DNA from: Diphasiastrum complanatum
Lineage: Eukaryota > Streptophyta > Lycopodiopsida > Lycopodiales > Lycopodiaceae
Reading direction: 5' to 3'
DNA: 64,000 nucleotides
Assembly (NCBI GenBank): GCA_029204225.1
Contig: CM055102.1
Location: 26,268,922 to 26,332,921 of the forward strand
Part shown: piece after piece, positions 23,761-39,600 of the stretch
Position numbering within the stretch: position 1 is the first letter of the stretch
Layout: every line of letters begins with the position of its first letter
The notes under the pieces: generated by a model
Seen by the model: only the letters and a program-made list of their open reading frames with translations
Databases searched by the model: none
What the model was told of the DNA's origin: nothing
Made by a program: the position numbers and the translations under genes

Positions 23761-27647
<3,887 letters not shown>

Positions 27648-27779
27648 GAATCTAAGCTTTGCTCTCATGGGATCAAACTACTACGTGACATGAAAAAGAA
27701 AATCGTCTTCACAACTTGTTTGCTTCGCATGTGCTTGGAAATAGGGTTTGAAGGTGAGCCAGGAAAGTCCCCACAATTT

Positions 27780-27797
27780 TGGCACCGTTGTTGAGGA
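27780..27797 (+). other. Tat/Athila-type primer binding site
   Basis: TGGCACCGTTGTTGAGGA resembles TGGCGCCGTTGCCGGGGA, the tRNA-Asp-type primer site of plant Tat/Athila Ty3/gypsy elements. It implies an LTR ending just left of it and an interior to the right. No gag or pol frame is readable in the next 2.3 kb, so any element here would be non-autonomous or fully decayed. Confidence 0.55.
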
Positions 27798-30100
27798 CTA
27801 ATGTCATTATTTTCATTTTGTTAGCATGATCACGATGCTTGGATGGATGTTAGATTGCATTTAGGCATCTTGGTTTTGGCATAGTAGGATTAGATTTGCA
27901 TCTTTGGTGGTTTTAGGGTTGGATTTTGATGATTTGAGTGATCTTGGTTGAAATACATGCTTGTAGTTGATGATTAGAGAAGGGGATACAGTACATCAGT
28001 GCTAAGGTCCACTTGAAAACCAAATTGTAAAAATAAAAAACCAAAAAAACACTCATTTTTCTACAATTTCAGAGGAAAAAGAGGGAAAATCTTCATTAGA
28101 CGCCAATAACTTTGTGTTCCTATGGAGTCAACCTTTGCCCACTTGTAGATAGGATTGACTTAGTATAGTGAACGCCCAGTTTGAAGGGCAGAAGCTACTT
28201 CCCAACCATTCTCTAGAAATTTGAAAAGCCAAAAAAAAAAAAAAAACCCTTACAAAAAATTTATAAAAAAAAAAAAGTGCTCTTAATTGGTCAACCAACC
28301 TTAGCCCTCCTTTATACCAAATTTGCTATTCATTGGGTTTGGCGAGGGTTATTGCCTAGCTCTGGAAGCCAGGCGAAGGTTAAAGTGGTAAAAATAGCCT
28401 TATTTATCAAAATCTTCAAATTTTAATAAAATATTGCAACCAACCTTCACTAGAGCTATTGAACTTCCTCTGACTCAAACAAACTTTTAGTAAAGTGGGC
28501 GGAGGTTAGTTTGTAAAATAATGAAGGTCCTGATTTATTTTGATTATTTTTTGTGAAGGTAACACACCTCTTTCAACAAAACCATTAGTATCTCTCTGTT
28601 AACATTCAATCCCTCTTGAATATTCATAACAACATTTTAGAGCATCTGTGAAGTAAGCGAAGATTAGTTCCTAGAAATAAAGTCTAGTGAAGGTTACTTA
28701 TTTGGAAAATATCACGTTTGGTCATTTGAACCCTCGCTAGTTTGAAAAATTATTCTAATTTCTCATAAGAACCTTCATCGAGTCTACCACAAGTCTATTG
28801 TACATTTTTCCGTCTTCAATTAAGTGGGCGAATGTTAGTTCCAATCATCATATTCAAGAGTTTCTGTGATGTTTTATTTCAAATTATTAAAAAAAACCTT
28901 CATGAGAGTATTGTTTGTTGAACTTTCACCTAGGTAACCTTCAACAGTCCCATCATTGAGTTCAATATGTCTCAATTATCTACTCAGAGGGGATTAGTAA
29001 AGGTTTTATTGATCACACATGCTTCAAGCCAAGGAAGTTTCTCGAAAATCCATTACTATTGTTGAGTAAAATCAAGATGGGAAAGAAAGAGATGGCCAGA
29101 GATTACATCAAATAGTTGGCTGATCAACAACAGTGCGTCTGCGAGAAATGAAGAAGATCATCATGCCAAGTTACTCTCATCAAGCTCCCTAGAGTTTATG
29201 ATTGAGAATAAAAAATGGGTCACCTTTTTTTGTTTAACTTTTTTGGTACTTATTGGCATATGCATGGAATTAATGTGTAATATTTATGCTCACTTTTTGC
29301 ATAGGTGCAATTTCACAAGTTTGAGGAAGCAACAACATTGAAAAAAACGACAAGTCACAATCCTAATGTATTGGGGAATGATATTTTTAGTGACCTTTGC
29401 ACTCGATAAATAGTCATCAAATCATGATGAGGTCGTTAGGCCAAGCCATAATTGAATGGTCATTGAAGTGGGTGTAAAGTTCACTATAAGATCTTTTGCG
29501 CATGAAGGATGGTGTAGAAGACTTATTTTCATGGCTAATTTTTTTTATAATCTCACTTATATGCTTTTATGAGTGGGCACAATGTTTATGTGAAATTTTT
29601 TTTAAGGACTTGAATAACATGTTAAAAGTTAGATAACGTCATTATCAAATTCCATATTATGCAAAAGAAAGCAAGGCAATAATCACTTTCAAAGTTCATA
29701 GAGTGAGGTTCAATGTTTTACATTGTCAAATCATCTCAAATGCAACTCAACACATAACTTTCTGAGAAAGGGCGACCCTTGTAAGAGTCAATAATGTTCA
29801 AGAACATGAAGGAATCTTTGAAGCAAATCCTTCGCTTGACAATTACTAAAACTTCACTTGTACCATGTTACACCAATGAGCATGCACTTATTCTCTTCGC
29901 CGTGACAAGTGAGCTAGAAGCCCCACTCTCAAAGACATGTAAAAACTTTATACCTACCTGATTTGTTTGGATGAGGGTGGAGCCATAAGTGCACCCCCAT
30001 GGGTGTTCACTCAACCTTCCACTAGAATTTAATAATTAGCTTCAGCGTCCACATGGAGGAAACAAATTGGTAGAAGATTGCCTCCAATAGTTTGACTTGG
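27798..30100. other. Non-coding interior-like region with degenerate tandem motif
   Basis: No domain-bearing ORF. Between about 28340 and 28960 a motif like AGTGGGCGGAGGTTAGTT recurs (about 28366, 28493, 28653, 28822), with an AACCTTCA word interspersed (28440, 28780, 28900, 28930). That suggests an old tandem array of roughly 130-170 bases. Poly-A patches lie at 28230-28280. It may be the interior of the element primed at 27780. Confidence 0.4.
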
Positions 30101-30429
30101 TGAAATTTTGCGGCTACCAGTCGTGTTACATGGAAATGCACTAGTTGATTGGCTTAGCTCTTGCCTTGGCTTCGCCTGTTGTCTATAAGTTTTCCTTTTA
30201 TTCCAGGCATTTATTTGGGAATGAAATATGCATTTATATTATTAGAGCAGTTTGCAATGTGCATGTGCCTCCTGTCGCCTCTATTACTCGCCTCTCTTTA
30301 ACTTTTTCTGTCCTTTTTCCTTTCCTCACCAGAGCCTTCTGTCAGCTAGCTCGCTCTGTCAAATTCTCTCCTCCTCGCTCTCGCGTGCTCTTGCTTGCAT
30401 TGGCTCTCTGCTTCTACTTCTCACTTGTG

Positions 30430-30469
30430 CTGGGGGAGCGAGAACGATTCTGGGGGAGCGAGAACGATG
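30430..30469 (+). repeat. 20-base tandem duplication that carries the CYP710A start codon
   Basis: Two copies of CTGGGGGAGCGAGAACGAT follow each other (30430 and 30450). They differ in the last base, T in the first and G in the second. The second copy therefore ends in ATG, the inferred start codon, while the first ends in ATT. Confidence 0.9.
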
Positions 30470-31981
30470 GGGATGGCGGACACAGGCGTGCTGCCGCAAT
30501 GGCTGCAGCAGCTAGACTGGAGGCTGCTGGTTTGCGTTGCAGTGGGAGCGATCCTGGTTATGGAGCAGATGAGCTACAAGAGACGAGGCCAGCATCTGCC
30601 AGGCCCAGCGCTTGTGTTGCCCTTCTTTGGGAATGTGGTGAGCATGGTGAGGGATCCAGCCAAGTTCTGGGACGATCAAGCGCGGGCTGCTAGGAAGTGC
30701 GGCCTCTCCTGGAACGTGGTGTTTGGTAGATTTGTGGTGTTTGTTCGAGATTCAGAGCTTTCGCAGAAAATTTTTGCAAATGTGAAACCGGAGGTGTTTC
30801 ATCTGATAGGACATCCTTTCGGCAAGAAGCTGTTTGGTGAAAAGAATCTCATATTCATGTTCGGAGAGGCGCACAAGGATTTGAGGCGCAGGCTTGCTCC
30901 GCTGTTTACTCTCAAGGCGTTGGGGGTGTATGTTTCCATCCAGGAAAACACCATCCGAAAACACATTATAAGATGGCTGGAGATGGCCAAGAATCCAGAG
31001 CCTGTGCAGCTGAGATTGCTATGCCGAGAAATGAATCTGGAAACATCACAAAACGTGTTTGTAGGGCCATATCTTAGCGCAAGTGCAAGAGCTCAGATTA
31101 CTAGAGATTATTATCTGTTCAACGTCGGTCTTATGAGGCTGCCTGTATATCTTCCCGGCTTCTCTTTCTACAAAGCAACTCATGCCGTGCAGCGATTGAT
31201 CAGAACCCTGGGAGATTGCGCTAGTCAAAGCAAGCAGAGGATGCGAGAAGGCCATGAGCCGACCTGTTTGATGGATTTCTGGATGGTGGAAACATTGCGA
31301 GAGATGAAAGAGGCAGAGCAAGCAGGGTCGCCTCCCCCGCCGCACAGCTCTGACATGGAAATCGGTCAACATGTGTTTGATTTTCTATTTGCTGCTCAGG
31401 ATGCATCAACCTCTTCCTTGGTATGGGTAGCCACGCTGCTGGAGCAAAACCCCAAGGTTTTGGAGAAAATAAGAGAGGAGCAGAGGCAAATTCGGTGCGA
31501 TCCAAACTCTCCCATTACCCCAGAGCAGCTCAGAGAGATGAAATACACAGAGATGGTGGTGAAGGAGGTCCTAAGGTTCCGACCGCCTGCCACGATGGTT
31601 CCCCACATTGCCAACGTCGATTTTCCTTTGACCGATTCCTATGTCGTTCCAAAGGGTGCCATTATCTTTCCATCTCTGCTAGAATCATCCTTTCAAGGCT
31701 TCAGCAACCCCCATACCTTTGATCCAGAACGATTTTCCCCTGATCGTGTTGAAGACCAGGTGTACAAGCGCAATTGGCTTCTCTTCGGTGCAGGGCCCCA
31801 TCAATGCCTTGGTCAGCGGTATGCCATCAATCATCTCATTCTCTTCACAGCTCTTTTTTGTAGGCTTGCTTCTTGGACCCGCATTCGAACCCCTGGCTGT
31901 GACGAGATAATGTACACACCCACTATTGTTCCCAAGGATGGCTGTCTGATCTACCTCTCTGCTCGGCACGACGAAGAATAA
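30467..31981 (+). CDS. CYP710A: Sterol C-22 desaturase, cytochrome P450 family 710A
   Basis: Single-exon gene of 504 residues, the usual length for this family, whose members are often intronless. It is known to insert the C-22 double bond of phytosterols (for example sitosterol to stigmasterol) at the endoplasmic reticulum with NADPH-P450 reductase. Seen here: an N-terminal membrane anchor (about residues 19-32), proline hinge HLPGPALVLPFFGN, family-typical HLIGHPFGKKLFGEKNL and MFGEAHKDLRRRLAP, I-helix AAQDASTSS (309-317, replacing the common AGxDTT), ExxR at 367-370 (EVLR), PERF motif, and heme loop FGAGPHQCLGQ with Cys447. The start is ATG 30467 in GAACGATGGGGATGG; a second in-frame ATG at 30473 is possible. 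The frame is open upstream without ATG. No mutation of key residues, so it is probably functional. A P450 of another family is unlikely given the I-helix and HLIGHPFG blocks. Confidence 0.93.
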   Translation: MGMADTGVLPQWLQQLDWRLLVCVAVGAILVMEQMSYKRRGQHLPGPALVLPFFGNVVSMVRDPAKFWDDQARAARKCGLSWNVVFGRFVVFVRDSELSQKIFANVKPEVFHLIGHPFGKKLFGEKNLIFMFGEAHKDLRRRLAPLFTLKALGVYVSIQENTIRKHIIRWLEMAKNPEPVQLRLLCREMNLETSQNVFVGPYLSASARAQITRDYYLFNVGLMRLPVYLPGFSFYKATHAVQRLIRTLGDCASQSKQRMREGHEPTCLMDFWMVETLREMKEAEQAGSPPPPHSSDMEIGQHVFDFLFAAQDASTSSLVWVATLLEQNPKVLEKIREEQRQIRCDPNSPITPEQLREMKYTEMVVKEVLRFRPPATMVPHIANVDFPLTDSYVVPKGAIIFPSLLESSFQGFSNPHTFDPERFSPDRVEDQVYKRNWLLFGAGPHQCLGQRYAINHLILFTALFCRLASWTRIRTPGCDEIMYTPTIVPKDGCLIYLSARHDEE

Positions 31982-33930
31982 GTGTTGAAGGCCCTTCCTT
32001 TTGTATCATTCTTTTACTACCGCGTTGGCTTCTCATGTACTTGTTCTGTGTCAATTCTTGCTTTGTTCATGTCATTCTGTACTTTTACTGATTCTTCATC
32101 TGTTCATGGAGGAGATTAGCAGCCTACATTAGGCATTGCTCAAGCTGCTGTGAGGCGCTTGCTATTCTTCTAGAGACTGAATGAGGCTTTTGTCTTCTTA
32201 TCAATGCAACTCATTTGGAACTCTCATTCATCTCCCTCAATTTGTAATTCTGGAGCTGTTATTCTTACTCCCCATTTTTGCCAAATACAGCAAGTGGGGC
32301 GAATAAAGGGACTTGTGGATAGTGCGTGGTGACATTTGTAGGGTTTGATCATTCAATAAAGGTTGCCTTGACTCTTGATTTTTGCTGACATTTTACACTT
32401 TGGAGCTTGTAACAAAAAATCCAAGAAGTTGATGATTTCTATTTTCTGTCGTTTTGAATTTGAAACTCAGACGAAATGGGATTACACCAAAATTTTGTCT
32501 TAAATACTAATTGTTCATGCTGTTGCTTATCTGTGTTCAGATAATTGTAGCTGCTATATACCTTTGTCTTCTGAGTGTAGAATCCGGTGCTTCTTGTTCA
32601 ACATCGAACTGTTTCATAATCTGTTGGTTTAAGAATTGCACAGGAAGCCATTATGTTCTTCTAGTTTCCCAGGTCGTGTAGCAGGGAGGTGAGGTAGCAT
32701 ATGTATGAAACTATCCTTTGGCAGTAAGTGAAGTGGTTTTTCATGTCTACTTCCTATTATCCATGCGAGTTATACGATTTTTGCATACTGACTTTTACAG
32801 GCACTGATCGTTTTCATGCCATACGAATGGATGATGATTGTCCTTGCGAGTTTTAAATGTATAACAAAAGCCTGTCTAAATTCCCGATATAAGCTTCAAA
32901 GTCGGTGATACCATCAGTACTTGACACAATGCACATTTCATTTCAATGTCTTCCTACATAAATCTTAGAAATCTGTTCCGACCAAAATGGATCGGAAGCC
33001 ACTGGTCCAGAACGTGTAACCTTTTTTTCAAAAAAGTACTTTAAAAAGTAGCAGTCACTATAAAAAAAGCAAATGAGCCAACTTCTATAAGCACTTATTG
33101 TATGGATGGATGACATATTTTTGGCCTCATGGATCTAACAATACTTATCTGAAATCTGAAACAATGAGCACTATCTATGTTGATCAGCTGTTACTTTATT
33201 CTCAGACTGTGAATCAAGCACATCCACATTAATGAATCCCGACTCAACCTATGAATTGAGGAATCCACATCTTGGAAATTTATATTGTCAGTTGTTGACA
33301 TATTTTTTGCCAAATGTTTTGTCTTGCTCTTTGGATCTACCTAAAACATTTTCACAACTCGTACCATCCTAAGAAAATATCAAGAAGTTGTTAATATCTT
33401 TTGCTATTATTGGCCCTTTAGAAAACTATGAAATTTTGAGTATTAGTAAGCAAGCCAAAACTAAATCATGATAGACCATCTCACTATGATTGAACCAATT
33501 CTAAAACGCTCTTAATGAAGAAGCAAATGTACAACTATTTGTCACAACTTCTCACAAGTGTTTATAATTGGAATACATTTATGAGCATGGGCGTTAAAGA
33601 ACACCGATGGTCATGAAAATTATGGTTGAATTTTTTTTTTTTTTGAATATTGAAAATATTGATACTAGTGCTCATAGCAAACATGGTTTAAAACATATAT
33701 ATATATATATTTAAAAAGAATTACTTATTTGCAAATTTGATATTAAGATTAAAAATTTGAATCTCTGTTTTTGAGTTTATTTCTGCAATGTCTTATTTTT
33801 ATTTTTTAGAAACATTAGATTTTTAAATTCTTACTTTTTATTTAGTTTTTTTTTTTTCAATTATATAATTTTAAGTTTTTATTTTTATTTTGTAAATGCC
33901 ATGCAGTGTTGAACATGTACCATTTGGTGG
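31982..33930 (+). other. 3' flank of CYP710A and spacer
   Basis: T-rich 3' untranslated-like sequence follows the stop. Candidate polyadenylation words are CGAATAAAGG (about 32300) and TTCAATAAAGG (about 32354). Beyond that the sequence is AT-rich with no coding signal. A (TA)n patch lies at about 33697-33712. Confidence 0.45.
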
Positions 33931-33939
33931 CAAACTTCT

Positions 33940-34400
33940 ATGTTGAGCATAGCTATGGCAACAAAACTATGCTAGGCTTTTCAACTTTTGTCAACAAGTA
34001 TGTTGTCAAAGTAGAAGAAACACCCTGGTGCATTTATTCATAGAAAAAACTAGTAGTGGTGCCTAGCACATCTTTGAACATGACTTTGTCCACAATCTTA
34101 TGCCAGGATTGTCATTATGCTCTATGCTCTGCCTAGCACATCTTCGAACATCCTCAATCTTAGGATAGGATTGTCAGTGAAAGTTGTCAAAGAGGCTGAT
34201 GCACGACATAGTCTCGCTAAGATAAGGCTATGTCAAGCATAGCTTTGTCTTGACAAGGCTATATGTTTGGCATAGCCTTACGGACAAAGCTATGCTTAGC
34301 ATAAAGGTTGTCGAAAATGATATGTTTGGCCATATCAAGCATAGCTTTGTCTTGACAAGTGTCTAGTCTTATTGATAAAGCTATGCTGAGCATAGCCTAA
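33940..34400. repeat. Cluster of AGCATAG/CTATGCT inverted motifs
   Basis: The heptamer AGCATAG or its complement CTATGCT occurs about ten times in both orientations, with a longer direct repeat GCATAGCTTTGTCTTGACAAG at about 34237 and 34336. CTATGCTGAGCATAG at 34381 is a perfect short palindrome. This looks like a fold-back or MITE-like decayed repeat joined to the hairpin that follows. Confidence 0.6.
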
Positions 34401-34461
34401 TTGTTTTCCTTGGCAAGTGTTTGATGCCACATAGCATCAGACACTTGCCATGGAAAACAAT
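34400..34461. repeat. Near-perfect 28-bp-arm hairpin with 6-base loop
   Basis: Left arm 34400-34427 (ATTGTTTTCCTTGGCAAGTG and on) and right arm 34434-34461 pair with only two mismatches around the loop CACATA. It may be the end of a fold-back transposon or a small-RNA precursor-like structure. The sequence alone cannot decide. Confidence 0.8.
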
Positions 34462-36850
34462 AAAAACTAAAAATAATATATTTCTAAAAAAGAATGTAAA
34501 AATTTGCAATAGAATTATCGAATAACAGTAAAATAAAAAACATATAAAAGTAAAAAATTTCAAAAGTTTTAAAATTAAAAAACCATATATATTTAAAAAA
34601 ATCCAGTTGTCACCAATTTTTGTGAAAAAGATAATTGCAAGTATTTTTGTGAGATTGCTAAATATACACTATTGCTCATAAAGAAAGATATTGCAATTTT
34701 TTTTTTGTAAGAGCATTGCATAACAATGATTGTAAAAGATATGGTTGCAATACATTTGACATTCTCAAGAGCATGAAGCTACAAGATATTTTGAGATGAG
34801 AAATTTAATTTGTTCGTACCTCATGCTGTTTTTGATAGTTTGATCAATGTTTAAAAAAATCCTTTTTTGTGTGTGTAAGCAATGAGATCCAATTTGCATG
34901 AGATTCATAGATGTTGACTACAGTTTGCTTAGATCTACTAGTTCGGTGCCCCAAATGCCATTGATGTTCTCTTCAATTTAAAAATTGTAACTTTTAAACT
35001 TATAAGAGAATTTGAGCATGGTAAGAGAAAATCAGAAATTGATGTAAGGAAATCAATATTTGGAATGCGTTTGATGAGGCTGTGAGAAAGAGAGGAAGGT
35101 AAAGAGGAATCCCCAAGATGCCGAGCTGAGCTATTCTAAAAGAGCACCTCTCACCCTAGACCGAGGAGGTCCATGAAGGAAGAGAGAAGGATGAAGATGA
35201 GAGCCGAGAAGTACTAGCTAGGATAACAATCTTAAATCATGTGAGCCTCATGGTGAATCCCAAGAGAAGGAATGACCATGTAGGAGCTAGTAGTATTTCT
35301 AGGCAATGTAATAAATGCAGGTAAACCCCTCTTAAATACCTTAGGGTGAGCCATCTTTTGATGGTGACCTCTAGTGGAAGAGCTAACTCCACTTGGAATT
35401 TGTAAATTGGTGGGATTGCCACTTAGGCTCCACATGGGCAGCCTCTTGGGTTATTTAAGGCCTCCCTCTCTTGTGAGGGAGCTTTACATGTAATGTCATT
35501 TGCTCTTGAATTGAATAAGAAGATCTTCCACGAGTTCTTGGCATTCTTGAAGCTCCTTGTTCATGATAGCTTTCTTGAGTGATTCTATTATGAGCATGCC
35601 CTTCCATTCCTTTGAGTGTGGTTGTGGAATTAGATTAATTTCTTGCTTTCTTTCATCTTGTATTGTGAAATAGAGTGGATTAGATTTCTTGTTCTAAACA
35701 TACAAGTAAACTAAACAGGCTGGAATTGTGGTGTAGATCTTGCATAACCTTGACATTCAAGTTTTTGATGTTCTTGGGCTATCCAAGGATCAAGAAATGA
35801 GTGTTTCTTGATCCTTGGACTTTCAACATGATGTTTAGTATTTAGTTTCTTGTTTCTTGCTTTCAATTATGTTGATCCATAGTTTAAACTGAGAATCTAG
35901 TTGTTTTCCTTATGTTTTACAAGTAGATAGAAGTAAGAACTGAATGGAATTCGTCAATATTGCATGCAGATCTGTAGATAAATGATTTTGGCTTGCATGG
36001 TCTGATTGTGTAAGTGCTACTGGAGTGAACGTAATCCAAGTAACCCACTGACAGGTTGGGAGATATACTACAACGAACCCACATCTTTCTGCTGGATCGG
36101 GCTTTGTAATGAGAAGATAACATTAAGAGAGCCAACCGCCTGGAACATGCAGAAACACCCGGTATACAGAGATAAAGAAACACGAGGAAAACCAAGAAGT
36201 AAAGATCGCTTCACAGATTTTAGCAGTGATAGAATCTGTGAACAGTTTGAAGCAAGAATTGAATTCATTTGTAATACAAAAGGAATTGGTCTTTTCAATC
36301 TGTTTTCAAACAATGAATTTGAGAAATCCCATTTTATAGATTTGTGGATTTTTCGATCATCATGATCCACCTTCAATCGCCAAATCCAATGCCTACTGCT
36401 CCAAAAATTGGAGCACGTCGCAAATTATTGCACCTACTCTTGTTTCTGAATTACTGCAAATATGGGACACATGTTGCATCAATGGATGCAACAATGAGCT
36501 ATTGCGCCTCCAACCAACCAATTGATATCTAACACTCCATCTAGTCTCCTATTTCAGTCTAATCTTCTGGTTTGAAACAGAACGATTGTAATATCCTATT
36601 ACATGTTAATTTTTGTGAAATTCTATCATTATGATGCAAAAGTACAATCAATCCCTTCAAATGATGAAGACAATTATCCGAATAAGAAGAAATATCTAAA
36701 GGATGCAGCAAAGTCTATATTGTTATATCCAATGACCAACACCAAATCGAATCGACTTAAAGGAAGGACCGTTAAACAAGGACAAATATGAAACGACATA
36801 TAGTTTAAGGATAAGGCCGAATAATAAAAAGGATATTCTTAATGATGTAG
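34462..36850. other. AT-rich spacer, no gene recognised
   Basis: Scattered ORFs up to 119 residues (36006-36365) without recognisable domains. The piece around 35380-35560 reads like an old LTR (GGTTATTTAAGGCC, then a leader-like AGCTTTACATGTAATG), with no partner found. Confidence 0.35.
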
Positions 36851-37955
36851 ATTATTCGCACCTTATCTAACCGTTGTAGCCGTCCACGCGCTTGTTTCTT
36901 ATTGGAGCAATGTCATGTGACTAGGCCGCCAGATCAGAAATAAGACAAATGTAATTTCTTATTGATTATAATTAGCTAAGTAATTTTAAATAAGAACCGA
37001 CACATCGGTTGTTAAGAGATGAGTACATTCGCACTCGAACCTCTATTAGTACTCCTCTCCATATACGTTCCAATGTAACCACTGAGTTTTCAGGAGAGTA
37101 CAGAGTTATCTTGAGTCTTTGAGATTTCACTGCTCTTCGCTTTCATGTGCTTTCTGAATGCTGAGTGCTTCTGTGCTTACAGTTGATAGTCTCGCTTTGT
37201 CAGATTTGTCATGTGTTTGATTACTCTGGGCAGACAATACTTTTAGCCTTGATACTGCCGTGTGTGTTTGTCCGTAAATTTTGATGCTGAAATTGTCTTT
37301 AAATTCATCGACTGTTTAATTGCTTGAGTAATTGAACTAACGAATTGTTTTGAACTTTATTGTGATCATGACATTCAGAATCACTATTTTGTTAACTTTG
37401 TAGGATGTTCGTTCTTACACATCCTTAAGAATTCATTGTGTTGTTATAAGTTGATATTGATTGAAGTTTGCTTATGGATACTCAAAAAGTGTAGTTATGT
37501 GATCGATCGTTCATTTGAATGAGCGATAGTCGGTTGTTGAGGATTGATTGTTGGATTACATTCAAATTGTTCTGAGACGTTTGTGAGTTTCTCTGTATCG
37601 CATTTATTGATGCAACAATGTCATTCTTGTCTGACAAACTTTATTAAAAGGACAGACTGATATATTGATCTAGCCGATAAGTTAGATGTTGTTTACCAAT
37701 GATTAAATATGATTGATATGAAAATTGTCCAAATCAACTATCCTTTGGTTATTGTATGTAAAATCACATTTTAACTGGTGATATTGGTTGCCAATCTTAC
37801 TGAATGTCTGTCAACAACCAGATTAAGTACGAAGAACAATAAATGATCCAAAATCATCTATAATCACATCAATAGGTAGTCCCTTTGGGGTTCAACAATC
37901 TTTTACGCTACATTTTTATACTTTTGTGAAGTATAGTATGACATATGCTTATTTT
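36851..37955 (+). repeat. Presumed LTR of a Tat/Athila-type gypsy element
   Basis: Inferred only from the primer site that follows at 37956 and the gag after it. The left edge is not defined and no second copy is in the window. The T-rich body around 37100-37650 has no ORF, consistent with an LTR. Confidence 0.35.
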
Positions 37956-37973
37956 TGGCACCATTGCCGAGAA
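37956..37973 (+). other. Tat/Athila-type primer binding site
   Basis: TGGCACCATTGCCGAGAA against the typical TGGCGCCGTTGCCGGGGA. It precedes the gypsy gag by about 70 bases, the right position for a minus-strand primer site. Confidence 0.7.
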
Positions 37974-38039
37974 TTGCTAATACGGTTGGATTTAGAAAAT
38001 TTACCTATTGAAGATGAATGCCAGCCGTAGGAAGCAGTA

Positions 38040-39600
38040 ATAGAGATGAGCGTTTGGAATGATATCGAAGATCTGAGAGGATTTCTTCAAAAATCTTGAA
38101 GAATCAATTCAGAGTGGCGCGTCACCTTTCAAGACATATCAAGAAGCTGAAGCATTCTTTGACAATCTTGTTGATAATCCTGATCAATTTCCTGATACAG
38201 TTGTGTCAGATATTCCTGAACCATATCCTGAAACATCTGTACTAGATATGGAGCCTCTTGCAACAAGATATACTACTAGTTTGAAGATCAAGTATGACTA
38301 TTTCAAAAGCAATTCTTCTGTTGATGCAAACAGCTAGGTCTTTCAATTCGAATCAATTGTTGTTTCCAACAATGAGAGAACGATTGTAGACAAGTTACAA
38401 ATATTTCCTAGTCTATTGCGAAAACAAGCCCGCGTTTGGTACAGTCAAATGGACCGTGCAACTGTCAACATTTGGGACCTGTTAAGAAAAGCCTTTCTCA
38501 ATCAATTTCATGAGATCGGTTTTTCAACCAGAGTACTTGCACGATTAAACTCAGTGCAGAAGGAGGAGAATGAATCTTTGAGATGTTATACCAGGAAGGT
38601 AAAGAACTTAACCAGAAAACTAGTTGGTGTATCTCATGTTGCAATGCAGATTGAGTGGTACCTTGCAGGTCTGCCATCAAAGGTTGACTGATATTGCAGA
38701 CAAGGGTCCATGAATACTTTGGATGAAGTTATTGCGACAGCTGAGAATTATGAAACATCCTAAATTGCGAGGAAACGACGTTCCACTAAGAAGAAGAAAA
38801 AGAAATCATCAGTCTTATCTGATGGTTTGAGCTCTGATGATGACTTATTCAATAGTTTGAAGTCGTCCAATTCAAGCGATGACTCAGAAACAGAGAGTTT
38901 AGATTCTTCAGGAGATGAAAAAAACCATCGAAAGGAAAAGAAAACAAAGAAGAAAGAAAAGCCTTCCAAGGAACCTCCTACAAAGACCGATAAAATGTGG
39001 AAGAAGAATATTGCTGATTTGTTGAAGCAGATGCATGACTTGAAAGATTAAATATCTGAAGTATCGGACAAAAGGCAGAAAGCACCATTCTCCAATCCTA
39101 ATGTTTGGTGTACAAAGTGCGGATCTTCAGGCCACACTAATAATGAATGTACGATAAAACAAGTATCTTATGTGGAAAGTTCTTCAAAAGATGTTTTGTA
39201 TGTTTGAGAAGCATATCTAGAGGAGCATTGCCATTACATACAAGGACCATCGATTGGCCCAACTATGCAACCTAAGCCGAAGTTTGCACCGAAATGATCT
39301 GTACCTGCTTAGACTATAAGCCAAGGACAGAAGACTGTTTATGCATGTGCGAACCTACCATCAAAGCGAGTTACAGGTAGCTGCTATAACTGTGGTGCTC
39401 AAGGCCACTATTCACCCGACTTTTCGAAATCCTGCCGACCAATCGGCTATGTTCCTTTATGTTCAAATTGTTCGGGAGAAGTACATATTGTTGCAGACTA
39501 TCGAAAGCCTCCTAAGCCAAAATCACCAAATCCATCAAAGAGAGTTCAGCCAAAACTCGTAAGAATAAGAGGAAGCATCCTACAAAGCAGCAGAAGGTAA
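38040..39600 (+). pseudogene. Ty3/gypsy gag with zinc knuckles, broken
   Basis: Begins near 38075 with an acidic N-terminal part (PFKTYQEAEAFFDNL). The capsid-like Retrotrans_gag core follows at 38416-38690: RKQARVWYSQMDRATVNIWD, LLRKAFLNQFHEIGF and ENESLRCYTRKVKNLTRK. A lysine/serine-rich stretch with alternating SSDDD and KKEK blocks follows, then zinc knuckles CTKCGSSGHTNNEC (about 39115), CYNCGAQGHYSPDF and CSNCSGEVHIVADY (partly decayed). At least four in-frame stops occur. The protease-like remainder to 39880 is unreadable and no pol from this element follows. Confidence 0.75.

Noticed and set aside
30145-30693. Alternative 182-codon ORF overlapping the CYP710A start
   Set aside because: A different frame over the leader and first codons; the P450 frame carries all domain motifs.
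36006-36365. 119-codon ORF as a host gene
   Set aside because: No recognisable domain, biased AT-rich composition, and an equally long ORF on the opposite strand.
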